Assembly: GCF_032197885.1 (NCBI RefSeq)
Contig: NZ_CP134159.1
Span: 558,001 to 622,000, forward strand
Reading direction: 5' to 3'
Source of the DNA: Levilactobacillus namurensis
GTDB taxonomy: Bacteria; Bacillota; Bacilli; Lactobacillales; Lactobacillaceae
Length of the DNA stretch: 64,000 nucleotides
Positions within the stretch are counted from its first letter, which is position 1, and each line of letters opens with the position of its first letter. The notes under the pieces were generated by a model. It did no database searches, had not been told where the DNA came from, and worked only from the letters and a program-made list of their open reading frames with translations. Below, piece by piece: positions 43,980 through 52,621 of this stretch. The position numbers and the translations under genes were made by a program.

Positions 43980-44166
43980 GAGATGGGTTGAAAAATCAGC
44001 TGCTTGATTAGCTAAAATCAGATTACAAATTATTATGTAGCGAATTTAACGATACGTTGGTATGTTAATGGGAGTCAAGTATGGGGAATGATAAAATGTA
44101 ATAAATGGACGTACATATCGTGTACAAGTGAGAGAAACTGTGCTGATTTACCGGAATTTCTTTAGT

Positions 44167-44255
44167 GTATTCCCCACGGATGCGGGGGTGACTCCGGGGG
44201 GCACCAATTCGGCCTCTTCTCCTCTGGGTATTCCCCGCGTATGCGGGGGTGATTC
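44167..44255 (+). CRISPR. Relic type I-E CRISPR array: two repeats, one spacer
   Basis: Repeats at 44167-44194 and 44228-44255 (28 bp) share GTATTCCCC, GCGGGGGTGA and TC with three differences, and each has the CCCC/GGGG hairpin arms of type I-E repeats in lactobacilli. The spacer 44195-44227 is 33 bp, giving the 61-bp period of type I-E. No cas gene is in the window, so it is an orphan or a decayed end of a larger array. Confidence 0.82.
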
Positions 44256-44379
44256 TTTATCGGGCAATCTAGTGAGAAATGGATAGCTGGGTTTGAAATG
44301 TTAATCGTGATACCATGAAAATAGTTTAGAATAAAAGGTTTTCTGACAGGTAAACGATCAAACGAAAGGGGTCGATTCA

Positions 44380-46893
44380 ATGGCAACCACATTGCCGACA
44401 AAGATTGAGATTCGCGGGGCGCGGGTCCATAATTTGAAGAACATTGACGTGGATATTCCACTACATCAGTTCGTCGCAATTTCCGGACTTTCGGGTTCGG
44501 GGAAGAGCTCGTTGGCCATGGGGATCCTCTACGAAGAAGGGTCGCAGCGCTACCTGGAAGCGCTGTCGACCTATACTCGACGGCGAATCAAGCTGGGCGC
44601 CCAGGCGGACGTGACCAGTGTCAAACATATTCCGTCGGCGTTAGCCTTGAAACAACGACCGGCCGTCCCTTCTGAGCGGGCGACCGTGGGGACCATGAGC
44701 GAACTGTTTAACATCATTCGCTTGATTTTCTCCCGGTTAGGCTCACCGGTCTGCCCTAACGGTCACCGCCTTGAGCCTAGTCTAGAGATTGCCCAGGCGA
44801 TGGCACGCGACGGCTTTCAAATGGGGCAATTGACCTGTCCAGAATGTGGCGTCAAGTTTAACGCCTTTAGTGCCGAAGACTTCGCCTTTAATTCGGACGG
44901 AGCCTGCCCCGAGTGTCAAGGGACGGGGAAGGTGCGCCAATTGGATGAGAGTAAACTGATTGGTGACGACAGCCTGACTCTAGAGGAGGGCGCCGTGGCC
45001 TCGTGGCACCTGCCCGGTCGGAACTTCATGCCTTCGGTGGCCGCTCATGCCGGAGTTCGGACGGATGTGCCGTACCGCGACTTGACCGACCAGGAAAAGG
45101 ACTTCGTGTTAAACGGTCCGCAAAAGAAGTACAAGATGGACTTCGTTTCCGGGACAGGGCGGGTCTTCCACGACTTCAACGCGCTGTACGAAAACGCCCA
45201 CGCGGCGGTCTTGGAATCGGCCAAGAGTAGCCAGAGTGAACGGGCGCAAAAACGAATCAGTGAATTCTTCCATTACTCCACCTGTCCCGTGTGTCACGGG
45301 ACCCGGCTCAAGCCGGAACTCTTGACCCAGCTAGCGGGCGGCCTGAACATTGCCCAGGTCAGCGACCTAACGTTAGGCGATTTGACCGATTGGCAACAAA
45401 AGGTACTCGCAACGCTGCCCGCTGACATGCATCAAGTAGCGACTAGCCTCTTCAAGGAATTCGAAGATGACTTGCGACCGTTGTTGGAGCTAGGGTTGGA
45501 CTACCTGACCATTGCCCGGAACGGGAACACCCTATCTACCGGGGAACTCCAACGGATTCAGCTGGCCCGGACGTTACGGACCCAGACCACCGGTGTTTTA
45601 TACGTGCTGGATGAACCTTCAATCGGGTTGCACCCGGACAACGTGAGTGGCCTCCTCAAGATTTTCCGGGAGTTAGTCGACCAAGGGAACTCGTTGGTGG
45701 TGGTCGATCACAACGTTGACATCATCCAGGCGGCCGATTGGATTCTGGAGGTTGGCCCTGGTTCCGGCGCGGAGGGTGGTCAGCTGATTGCCCAAGGGAC
45801 GCCGCAGGATGTCGCGGACAACCCGCACTCTAAGATTGGCCCCTACCTCAACGGCACGGCGCACCTATTGGCACGCACGATTGCCCCGACGCCTGCCAGC
45901 GACCAGATCAGCTTTGACGTGGCCGACTACTTCAACCTAAAAGACCTACAGACCAGGTTACCGGTCAACCAGTTGAGTGCCGTGACCGGGTTCTCCGGTG
46001 CCGGGAAGACCAGCTTGATCCTGGATAGCCTGGTACCGGCCATTCAACGTCAGATCAAGGGACAGTCGTTGCCCGTGCAGGTCAAGGCCTTAACGTCACC
46101 GGTCAAAGAAGTGGTCAGTGTCGATGCTTCGCCGGTGGGGAAGACCCAGCGTTCAACCGTGGCGACCTACACCAGTATCATGGACAACTTACGGCGGTTG
46201 TTCGCTGCGCAACCATTGGCTAAGGAAAAACACTATACGCCGAGTTACTTCTCGTACAATAACAAACAGGGAGCCTGCCCGAATTGTGGTGGTGCTGGCG
46301 TGGTCACGTTAGACATCCAGTTCTTGCCCGACATGCAACAGGTCTGCCCAGTCTGTCACGGCGAACGGTATAACCAGGCCGTGCAGGCGGTCAAGTGGCA
46401 CGGCTATTCCATCGTCGACCTCCTACAGCTGGATATCCCGCAGGCGTTGACCGTCTTCAAGGACGTTCCCAAGATTCACCGGGAATTGCAGCTGTTAAAG
46501 GAAGTCGGGTTGAGCTACCTGCATCTAGGCGAGAGCACGCCAAGTCTATCCGGTGGTGAGGCCCAACGGTTGAAGCTGGTCAAACACTTGAACCATAACC
46601 AATCCACCACGCTGTTCGTCTTCGATGAACCCACGATTGGGCTGCATCCGCTGGACGTCAAGACGCTGGTCAACGTGATGCAACAGTTGCTAGATCGTGG
46701 TGCGACCATTATCACCATCACCCACGACCTGAACTTGATTGTGAACGCCGACCACGTGTTGGATCTAGGCCCCCGGGGTGGCGTGAAGGGTGGCCAGATC
46801 GTCGCTCAGGGTCGACCACAGGACTTGATTCGCCAGCCGCAGGGGCTGACTAGTCGGTATCTCGCTGACTACTGGCGTCGGTTTAATCAATAG
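44380..46893 (+). CDS. UvrA-like ABC ATPase (UvrA2 class)
   Basis: 837 aa, about 100 shorter than housekeeping UvrA. Two ABC ATPase halves: Walker A GLSGSGKSS (about 35) and GFSGAGKTS (about 538), signatures LSTGELQR and LSGGEAQR, Walker B VLDEPSIGLHPD and VFDEPTIGLHPLD. Zinc-finger cysteines (CPECG…CPECQG; CPNCGG…CPVCHG) are present. The shorter N-terminal half fits UvrA2-type proteins that lack the UvrB-binding domain; these have been linked to damage tolerance or drug resistance. GAAAGGGG lies before the ATG. Single gene. Confidence 0.88.
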   Translation: MATTLPTKIEIRGARVHNLKNIDVDIPLHQFVAISGLSGSGKSSLAMGILYEEGSQRYLEALSTYTRRRIKLGAQADVTSVKHIPSALALKQRPAVPSERATVGTMSELFNIIRLIFSRLGSPVCPNGHRLEPSLEIAQAMARDGFQMGQLTCPECGVKFNAFSAEDFAFNSDGACPECQGTGKVRQLDESKLIGDDSLTLEEGAVASWHLPGRNFMPSVAAHAGVRTDVPYRDLTDQEKDFVLNGPQKKYKMDFVSGTGRVFHDFNALYENAHAAVLESAKSSQSERAQKRISEFFHYSTCPVCHGTRLKPELLTQLAGGLNIAQVSDLTLGDLTDWQQKVLATLPADMHQVATSLFKEFEDDLRPLLELGLDYLTIARNGNTLSTGELQRIQLARTLRTQTTGVLYVLDEPSIGLHPDNVSGLLKIFRELVDQGNSLVVVDHNVDIIQAADWILEVGPGSGAEGGQLIAQGTPQDVADNPHSKIGPYLNGTAHLLARTIAPTPASDQISFDVADYFNLKDLQTRLPVNQLSAVTGFSGAGKTSLILDSLVPAIQRQIKGQSLPVQVKALTSPVKEVVSVDASPVGKTQRSTVATYTSIMDNLRRLFAAQPLAKEKHYTPSYFSYNNKQGACPNCGGAGVVTLDIQFLPDMQQVCPVCHGERYNQAVQAVKWHGYSIVDLLQLDIPQALTVFKDVPKIHRELQLLKEVGLSYLHLGESTPSLSGGEAQRLKLVKHLNHNQSTTLFVFDEPTIGLHPLDVKTLVNVMQQLLDRGATIITITHDLNLIVNADHVLDLGPRGGVKGGQIVAQGRPQDLIRQPQGLTSRYLADYWRRFNQ

Positions 46894-46902
46894 AACGAAC
46901 TT

Positions 46903-46945
46903 AAAACCAGCTTCTCACGCGTTGCCTGTGAGAAGCTGGTTTTTG
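46903..46945 (+). terminator. Terminator after the uvrA-like gene
   Basis: AAAACCAGCTTCTCAC pairs perfectly with GTGAGAAGCTGGTTTT around a short loop, followed by T. Confidence 0.93.
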
Positions 46946-47050
46946 GTTGGAGGGATGAGACTTTAGAAAATAAGGTCTTTGCTAGGGATTCCTTTAGTTT
47001 TCCCCTGTTAAGGGCGGAAACTAGCAAGTAAACTAAGAGGGTTGTGGCGG

Positions 47051-47473
47051 TTAAATCAATTCATCAATAATTTCTAAAACTTGGTAGTTCGCGTAAGCTT
47101 CCAATTCCACCAGAAACGCGTTGAGTTCAGCGCTAGAGTGGAACGCCGCTTGAAGCATCTCGTTCATCTGACCGGAAATCTTGTAGTGGTGGCGAATGAA
47201 GTTGCGTTTCCGGTGGATGAACGCGTGGTAGTCCTGGTGGTTGAAGTGGGCCAGTTGAATTTGGATGAAGACCTGGTGGGTGTACCCCAGTTTTTCCGGG
47301 TCGACTTCGATGGTGTACTTGCGAATCACGCCACTGTCTTCCAACTGCGCAATGCGAGCGGCCACAGCCGGTGGCGTTAAATGAACCAGCTGAGCGAGGT
47401 GGTTCTTGGTGATGCGACAATTTCGGTTGAGGTGATTCAGAATTTGAATATCAGTTTGATCGATTTGAGTCAT
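47051..47473 (-). CDS. Lrp/AsnC-family transcriptional regulator
   Basis: 140 aa from the ATG at 47473 (AAGGGTGG 8 nt upstream; a GTG at 47485 is in frame). HTH at about 5-60 (ILNHLNRNCRITKNHLAQLVHLTPPAVAARI) and an AsnC/RAM ligand domain at about 65-140. Such regulators sense amino acids. Divergent from the MDR oxidoreductase gene 66 bp away, so it may control it. Confidence 0.9.
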   Translation of the reverse strand: MTQIDQTDIQILNHLNRNCRITKNHLAQLVHLTPPAVAARIAQLEDSGVIRKYTIEVDPEKLGYTHQVFIQIQLAHFNHQDYHAFIHRKRNFIRHHYKISGQMNEMLQAAFHSSAELNAFLVELEAYANYQVLEIIDELI

Positions 47474-47538
47474 AAAAGATGCCACCCTTAAACAGATAAG
47501 TTAGGATTAGTATACAACAGAGTAAAGGAGATTAAAAA

Positions 47539-48492
47539 ATGAAAGCAGTTGTGGTTTATCAACCTGGTGATGCCGACGTGTTGACTTACACGGACGTTCC
47601 GACGCCGCAAGTTAAACCCGGTTGGTCGCGAGTTAAGATCAAAGGTTTCGGGATTGTCCACTCGGAGATTTTTACCCGGGAAGGTAAGTCGCCGTCGGTC
47701 ACCTTCCCCCGGATTCTGGGAATCGAATGCGTGGGGGTCATTGACCAGACCACGGACGCCCAACGGTTACCGGTGGGGCAGAAGGTCGTCTCGATGAATG
47801 GCGAGATGGGCCGCGACTTCGATGGGAGTTACGCTGAGTACGCGTTATTACCCAATGCGCAGATTCACCCCGTCACGACTAATCTACCTTGGGCGGACCT
47901 GGCGGCGGTCCCGGAGACCTACCACACGGCCTACCGCGCACTCTTACAGTTGCGGTTATCGACGGCGCAGACTCTGTTGATTCGGGGCGGCACGACGGGC
48001 GTCGGGTTGGCTGCCTTGAAGCTGGCCCGAGCCATGGCCCCGCAACTAACGGTCTTGGGAACGTCGCGGCGAGCGCTAACGCCTGACAAGTGGCAACCTT
48101 TAGGCTATGATGGCTTCGTGCAAGATTGCGCGCAACACCTCCAAACGGACCAGCCGGTGGACCGGATTCTGGATCTGGTGGGGGCAGCCACGGCGTTGGA
48201 TTCTATGCAGCATTTGGCGCCGTGGGGCATTGCCAGCGTTACGGGCGACATGGGAAACGTGTGGACGATTCCCGACTTTGACCCGGTCACGGCGATTCCT
48301 AATGACCGCTACATGACCTCGTTTGCCAGTTACACCATTGATGAAGCCCAGTTGAATGACCTGCTTCGTCTGATTGAAGACCAGCACTTGGACGTTCACC
48401 CGGTCAAGGTCTTTGGCTTAGACCAACTCCCGGCAGCGCACCGCTTTTTAGAGCAGCAACGTCAGCCAGGAAAGGTCGTGGTCTTGCCTTAG
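47539..48492 (+). CDS. Quinone-oxidoreductase-like MDR family dehydrogenase
   Basis: 317 aa with AAAGGAG before the ATG. GroES-like N-terminal domain (about 25-115), then a Rossmann domain with the NADPH-binding stretch LIRGGTTGVGLAALKLA (about 149-165). No zinc-binding Cys set is seen, so it belongs to the zinc-independent quinone/enal reductase group. It probably reduces quinones or reactive carbonyls with NADPH. The QAT ABC genes follow after 38 bp. Confidence 0.87.
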   Translation: MKAVVVYQPGDADVLTYTDVPTPQVKPGWSRVKIKGFGIVHSEIFTREGKSPSVTFPRILGIECVGVIDQTTDAQRLPVGQKVVSMNGEMGRDFDGSYAEYALLPNAQIHPVTTNLPWADLAAVPETYHTAYRALLQLRLSTAQTLLIRGGTTGVGLAALKLARAMAPQLTVLGTSRRALTPDKWQPLGYDGFVQDCAQHLQTDQPVDRILDLVGAATALDSMQHLAPWGIASVTGDMGNVWTIPDFDPVTAIPNDRYMTSFASYTIDEAQLNDLLRLIEDQHLDVHPVKVFGLDQLPAAHRFLEQQRQPGKVVVLP

Positions 48493-48530
48493 GGCGGACT
48501 AAGAGCCGATGCTTAGAGAGGAGTTTGCGG

Positions 48531-49487
48531 ATGATTACCTACCGAGACGTGGGGATGACCTACGGCGATAAGACGATTTTGAAAAATATCAATCTGACCA
48601 TTGAGGATGGTGAGTTGTTTGTCCTGGTCGGGCCCAGTGGGAGTGGGAAGACCACGCTATTACGGATGCTCAACCAGTTAACGGTCCCGACTGCCGGGGA
48701 CGTCTACTTAGATGACCGGAAGATTAAGACCTATGACGTACGGCAATTGCGGCTACACATGGGGTACGTGCTCCAGGACAGTTGCCTGTTTCCCAACCTG
48801 ACCGTTGCGGACAACGTGACGATTCAACTCGAACAGCAAGGAGTCGGCAAGCAACAGCGCCGGGAGCGGGCCGCCGAATTATTGACGGAGGTCGACTTGG
48901 ATCCCGACCAGTACGCGGACCGGTACCCCCACGAACTCTCGGGGGGCCAGCAACAGCGAGTGGCGTTGATTCGGGCACTGGCAACGGCGCCTAAGCTGGT
49001 GCTAATGGACGAATCCTTTAGTGCGCTGGATCCGGTCTTACGGCAAAAGGCTCAGGAATTAGTCCTGAAGCTCCACCAGACTTACCGGCCCACCATCGTC
49101 TTCGTGACTCACGACATGCAGGAAGCCCTGCGGATGGGGCACCGAATCGCCGTGCTCCATCAGGGTGAGCTCCAACAAGTGGGGACGCCCAGTGAGATCC
49201 TGCGGCACCCCGCCAACGACTTTATCCGCCAATTTTTCGGCAGTCGTCAGCCGCATTGGTGGCAGTTGGCCTACCTGGTGCAGTCGGGGCTCCTCGACCA
49301 GGTCACGGTGACGGACCAGTTACCGGTCCTCACCCAATTCAGTGACCTGATTACCCGCCTCCAGACGGTGCCCCAGTTGGCATTTCAGTATCAAGGGCAG
49401 GGCTACTCGGTGACGCGTGAACAGTTATTGACGTACTTAGGACAGGAAGGGAGTGGCACCGATGCACGCACTTTGGCAAACGATTAG
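48531..49487 (+). CDS. QAT-family ABC importer ATPase (OpuCA/EgtV-like)
   Basis: 318 aa from the ATG at 48531, 9 nt after GAGAGGAG. Walker A GPSGSGKTT, signature LSGGQQQRVAL, Walker B LVLMDESFSALDP and the H-loop THDMQEAL are intact. The C-terminal extension (about 235-318) is short and has no evident CBS pair, unlike osmoregulated OpuCA. That fits a constitutive importer such as the EgtUV ergothioneine-type systems, though betaine/carnitine/choline import is possible. It overlaps the next gene by 26 bp. Confidence 0.87.
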   Translation: MITYRDVGMTYGDKTILKNINLTIEDGELFVLVGPSGSGKTTLLRMLNQLTVPTAGDVYLDDRKIKTYDVRQLRLHMGYVLQDSCLFPNLTVADNVTIQLEQQGVGKQQRRERAAELLTEVDLDPDQYADRYPHELSGGQQQRVALIRALATAPKLVLMDESFSALDPVLRQKAQELVLKLHQTYRPTIVFVTHDMQEALRMGHRIAVLHQGELQQVGTPSEILRHPANDFIRQFFGSRQPHWWQLAYLVQSGLLDQVTVTDQLPVLTQFSDLITRLQTVPQLAFQYQGQGYSVTREQLLTYLGQEGSGTDARTLAND

Positions 49488-50988
49488 CGACCAGCGCGGG
49501 GCCATTCTGAAGGCCTTCCTTCAACACATTGAGATTTCCTTTATTGCGCTGCTAATTGCCATGGCGATTGCGTTGCCTTTAGCCATCTGGCTGCGCAACC
49601 ATCGGCGCTGGGGCGAAGTCGGCCTACAAGTGGCCGGGGTGATTCAGACCATCCCCAGCCTAGCCCTGTTAGGGTTGATGATTCCCATCGTGGGGATCGG
49701 AACGGTTCCGGCCGTGGTGGCGTTGACCCTGTACGCCATCATGCCGCTATATCAGAACACCTACGCGGGGTTAACTCAGATTGACCCGCAGTTAGAAGAA
49801 GCCGCCGTTGCGTTCGGCCTTTCGAAGTGGAAACGCCTGCAGCGGTTGGAATTTCCGTTGGCGTTACCCATGATTATCTCGGGGATTCGAATTGCCTTAG
49901 TCATGATCATCGGGACCGCCACGCTAGCGGCCTTTATCGGTGCTGGTGGTTTAGGGGACTACATCATGCTGGGGATTCAACAGAACAATAACCAGTACCT
50001 GGTCATCGGGGGTGTCCTTTCCGCCTTGCTGGCCCTCCTGTTCAGTGGCTTGCTCAAGTTTATCGGGTCATCCAAACGGCGCTTAACGGTCACCGGAGTA
50101 GTCGTGTTGTTAGGACTAGTCGGCTGGGGAGGCTACGCGGGGATCCAAGCCCTGCGGCCCCAACCCGTCCAGATCACGATTGCCGGAAAGTTAGGGAGTG
50201 AACCGGAGATTCTGATGAACATGTACAAGGATCTGATTCAGGCGGATAACTCGCAATCACAGGTAACTTTGAAGCCGAACTTCGGCGGGACGGCCTTTGT
50301 CTATAAGGCCCTCCAACGCCAACAGGTCGATATCTACCCTGAATTCACCGGGACCGTGTTGACCTCGTTGATCAAGACCAAGCAACAGACGCCTAAGCAG
50401 GCGGGGGCCATTTACCAGTTAGCCAAGCGTGAGCTGGCTTCCCAAGCCAAGATGAGATTCTTGACACCGATGAAGTATGAAAACGGTTATGATCTGGCGG
50501 TCACGCCGGAGTTCTCTCGGAAGTATCACGTGACTAAGTTGAGCGACTTGAAACGGGTCAACGATAAGGTCCACGCGGCCTTTGATCCGGACTTCTCCAA
50601 CCAGCCGGATGGGTACTTGGGCTTGCAGAAGGCCTACGGGTTAGACTTCGCGAAGATCTCGAAGATGGAACCTAGTCTGCGGTACCAGGCCATCGCGAAT
50701 CGCCGGGTCAACCTGGTGGATGGGTACACCACTGATCCGCAGGTTCAACAGTATCACCTGGTGATTCTGAAGGATGACCGGCACTTCTTCCCGCCATATC
50801 AGGGGGCGCCGCTGATGAACCAGTCGTTCGCCCGTGACCATCCCGACGTGGTCAAGTCGTTGAACCGTTTAGGCGGCAAGATTACGGCCGCCGATATGCG
50901 GAAGATGAACTACCAGGTCGCGGTCAAGCACCAGCAGGCCAGCACAGTCGCGCACCGTTACCTGGTGGCACATGGGTTATTGAAATAA
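49462..50988 (+). CDS. Fused permease and substrate-binding protein of a QAT ABC importer
   Basis: 508 aa from the ATG at 49462, 9 nt after GGGAG (a GTG at 49453 abuts the site). Residues about 20-210 form the permease with five to six helices and the EAA-type loop (EEAAVAFGLSKWKRL). A helix at about 212-232 leads to an extracellular type II binding domain (about 237-508, ITIAGKLGSEPEILMNMYK…). Fusions of this layout occur in OpuFB, EgtU and similar systems. The ligand cannot be read safely from the sequence. Confidence 0.9.
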   Translation: MHALWQTISDQRGAILKAFLQHIEISFIALLIAMAIALPLAIWLRNHRRWGEVGLQVAGVIQTIPSLALLGLMIPIVGIGTVPAVVALTLYAIMPLYQNTYAGLTQIDPQLEEAAVAFGLSKWKRLQRLEFPLALPMIISGIRIALVMIIGTATLAAFIGAGGLGDYIMLGIQQNNNQYLVIGGVLSALLALLFSGLLKFIGSSKRRLTVTGVVVLLGLVGWGGYAGIQALRPQPVQITIAGKLGSEPEILMNMYKDLIQADNSQSQVTLKPNFGGTAFVYKALQRQQVDIYPEFTGTVLTSLIKTKQQTPKQAGAIYQLAKRELASQAKMRFLTPMKYENGYDLAVTPEFSRKYHVTKLSDLKRVNDKVHAAFDPDFSNQPDGYLGLQKAYGLDFAKISKMEPSLRYQAIANRRVNLVDGYTTDPQVQQYHLVILKDDRHFFPPYQGAPLMNQSFARDHPDVVKSLNRLGGKITAADMRKMNYQVAVKHQQASTVAHRYLVAHGLLK

Positions 50989-51001
50989 GGTAAATTGCAA
51001 A

Positions 51002-51032
51002 AAGCACGAACTCATCACGGTTCGTGTTTTTT
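51002..51032. terminator. Bidirectional terminator after the QAT operon
   Basis: AGCACGAAC pairs with GTTCGTG-T, flanked by an A-tract on the left and a T-run on the right; it also serves the LysR gene on the minus strand. Confidence 0.85.
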
Positions 51033-51046
51033 GACGTCTCTTGATT

Positions 51047-51949
51047 TTAGGGCGAAGATGGCGTGTCTGGTGAGTGGGGAGCGGTGGCGTCCAGTCGGTC
51101 CCATTGGTCTTGGAGTCGTTCGATGAGAGGGTGAAGCCGTCCCTGATGGCGGGTCAAAAAGGCGGCGTAGAACGGTTGATGGGCCAGCTTGTCCGTTAAG
51201 GGTTTGACGATCCGGTCTTGGGGTAGGCCCATCCCCCAGTCATCGGCCGGATTGGTTAGGTTGGTGGTGAAGAACGGGAGGCTGGAGTAGTTCAGAATCT
51301 CGCTGTAGACCTGAGATTGGTCTTGGTAGATGAACTTAGCGTCCGGCATCTGCTCTTGGTAGATGCGATGCCAGAAGCCAATTCCCTGAGGACTCATCAG
51401 CGTTTGGTCGTTAAGGTCCTTAAAGCGTAGCGTGGAGTAATGGGCCAACGGACTGTCGGCCGGGAGATTGACCGACATATTCTCGGTTCCTAGGAAGACG
51501 GAAGTGGTATCGAATGTGTCTAGGGGATGGTTGAGTAAGACGCAGGTGACCTGACCGTCAGCCAGCATAGCGGCCGCGTCAGTGGTTAGAAAATCAGGCC
51601 AAATTTTGACGTTGGGGGCTTTCAGTGCGCGCAGGACAATTAGGGGCCCCGGAGCGTTGGCCGCAATGGTCAAGGTAGCCTGATTTTGATTGAATTGTTG
51701 AACGCGCTGGGTGAAGTTGAGATTGCTGTTTAGGAGTTTCTTGGCTTCCCGGGCAGCGTACTTACCGGTTTCCGAAAGGTATAACTTATTGGGCGTGCGG
51801 ATAAAGAGTTGCACACCCAACTGCTCCTCTAAGTGGCGCATGGTGTGCGAGATAGCGGGTTGGGTCACCCCCAACTGCTGAGCGGTTTTGGCCAAGGTGC
51901 CCACTTGCGCATAAGTGACTAGTGCCTCTAATAAGTGATAATCAATCAT
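51047..51949 (-). CDS. LysR-family transcriptional regulator
   Basis: 300 aa with AGGAGG before the ATG. The N-terminal winged HTH (about 1-60, LGVTQPAISHTMRHLEEQLGVQLF) and the periplasmic-binding-like effector domain (about 90-285) are standard. Divergent from the flavin reductase gene 115 bp away, the usual place for a LysR target. Confidence 0.92.
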   Translation of the reverse strand: MIDYHLLEALVTYAQVGTLAKTAQQLGVTQPAISHTMRHLEEQLGVQLFIRTPNKLYLSETGKYAAREAKKLLNSNLNFTQRVQQFNQNQATLTIAANAPGPLIVLRALKAPNVKIWPDFLTTDAAAMLADGQVTCVLLNHPLDTFDTTSVFLGTENMSVNLPADSPLAHYSTLRFKDLNDQTLMSPQGIGFWHRIYQEQMPDAKFIYQDQSQVYSEILNYSSLPFFTTNLTNPADDWGMGLPQDRIVKPLTDKLAHQPFYAAFLTRHQGRLHPLIERLQDQWDRLDATAPHSPDTPSSP

Positions 51950-52064
51950 GGTGGCAACCTCCTAACGAGTATAAATCAAAGTTATCCTAGCATGAAGAAT
52001 GGTCAATTTTCAAGTAGCTGATGGCCACCTATACTAGAATCATTCAGAAAGGAACGATGACAAA

Positions 52065-52601
52065 ATGAAAATTGTGATGTTAACGGGAAGTCCTCATAAT
52101 CCCGGGGCGTCAAAGCGCTTGGCTGACGCGTTTGAAACTGGTGCGCGGGAAGCCAATAACGTGATTTACCGTTATGATGCGGGGTTGCAGGGCATAGCGC
52201 AACCGCACTTCTTGCAACTCGAGAAGGCCCCCGGCATGGAAGTTGGGATTCCGGATAATGATGTGGTAGAAAACGAAGTGATTCCGCAACTCTTGGCGGC
52301 CGATGTGGTGGTCCTGGTCTCATCGTTGTATTACTTCGGCATCAACGCCCAGCTTAAGGCCGTGATTGATCGGTTCTACGACTACAATCACGAGTTAAAG
52401 GGCAAAAAATCGGTGGTTCTGGTAGCGGGTTATGGGACTCAAGAGGACCTCGGAGCCATTAAGTTACACCTCCAAAAGTTGCAAAAATACATGCGCTGGC
52501 CCAGTCTTGGTGACATTTACGCCGACGATTCGTGGAATCAACAGAAATTAGCCCAACACGTTCAAGCGGCGTATCATTTGGGCCAGAGCATTCATGCTTA
52601 G
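52065..52601 (+). CDS. NAD(P)H-dependent FMN reductase/flavodoxin-fold protein
   Basis: 178 aa. A flavodoxin-like fold with the phosphate-binding loop TGSPHNPGASKRL (about 7-19) and SSLYYFGINAQLKAVIDRFYDY (about 85-107), as in NADPH-dependent FMN/azo/quinone reductases. Probably LysR-controlled; the next flavodoxin gene starts 20 bp later. Confidence 0.85.
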   Translation: MKIVMLTGSPHNPGASKRLADAFETGAREANNVIYRYDAGLQGIAQPHFLQLEKAPGMEVGIPDNDVVENEVIPQLLAADVVVLVSSLYYFGINAQLKAVIDRFYDYNHELKGKKSVVLVAGYGTQEDLGAIKLHLQKLQKYMRWPSLGDIYADDSWNQQKLAQHVQAAYHLGQSIHA

Positions 52602-52621
52602 AATTGAAAGGAAGTTTTAAA

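Noticed and set aside
44162-44479. Minus-strand ORF of 105 codons across the CRISPR relic
   Set aside because: Its peptide is the translation of the repeats and of the antisense strand of the uvrA-like gene start; no ribosome binding site.
46970-47050. Terminator for the Lrp-family gene
   Set aside because: CTTTGCTAG/CTAGCAAG and an inner stem can fold, but no T-run follows on the minus strand.
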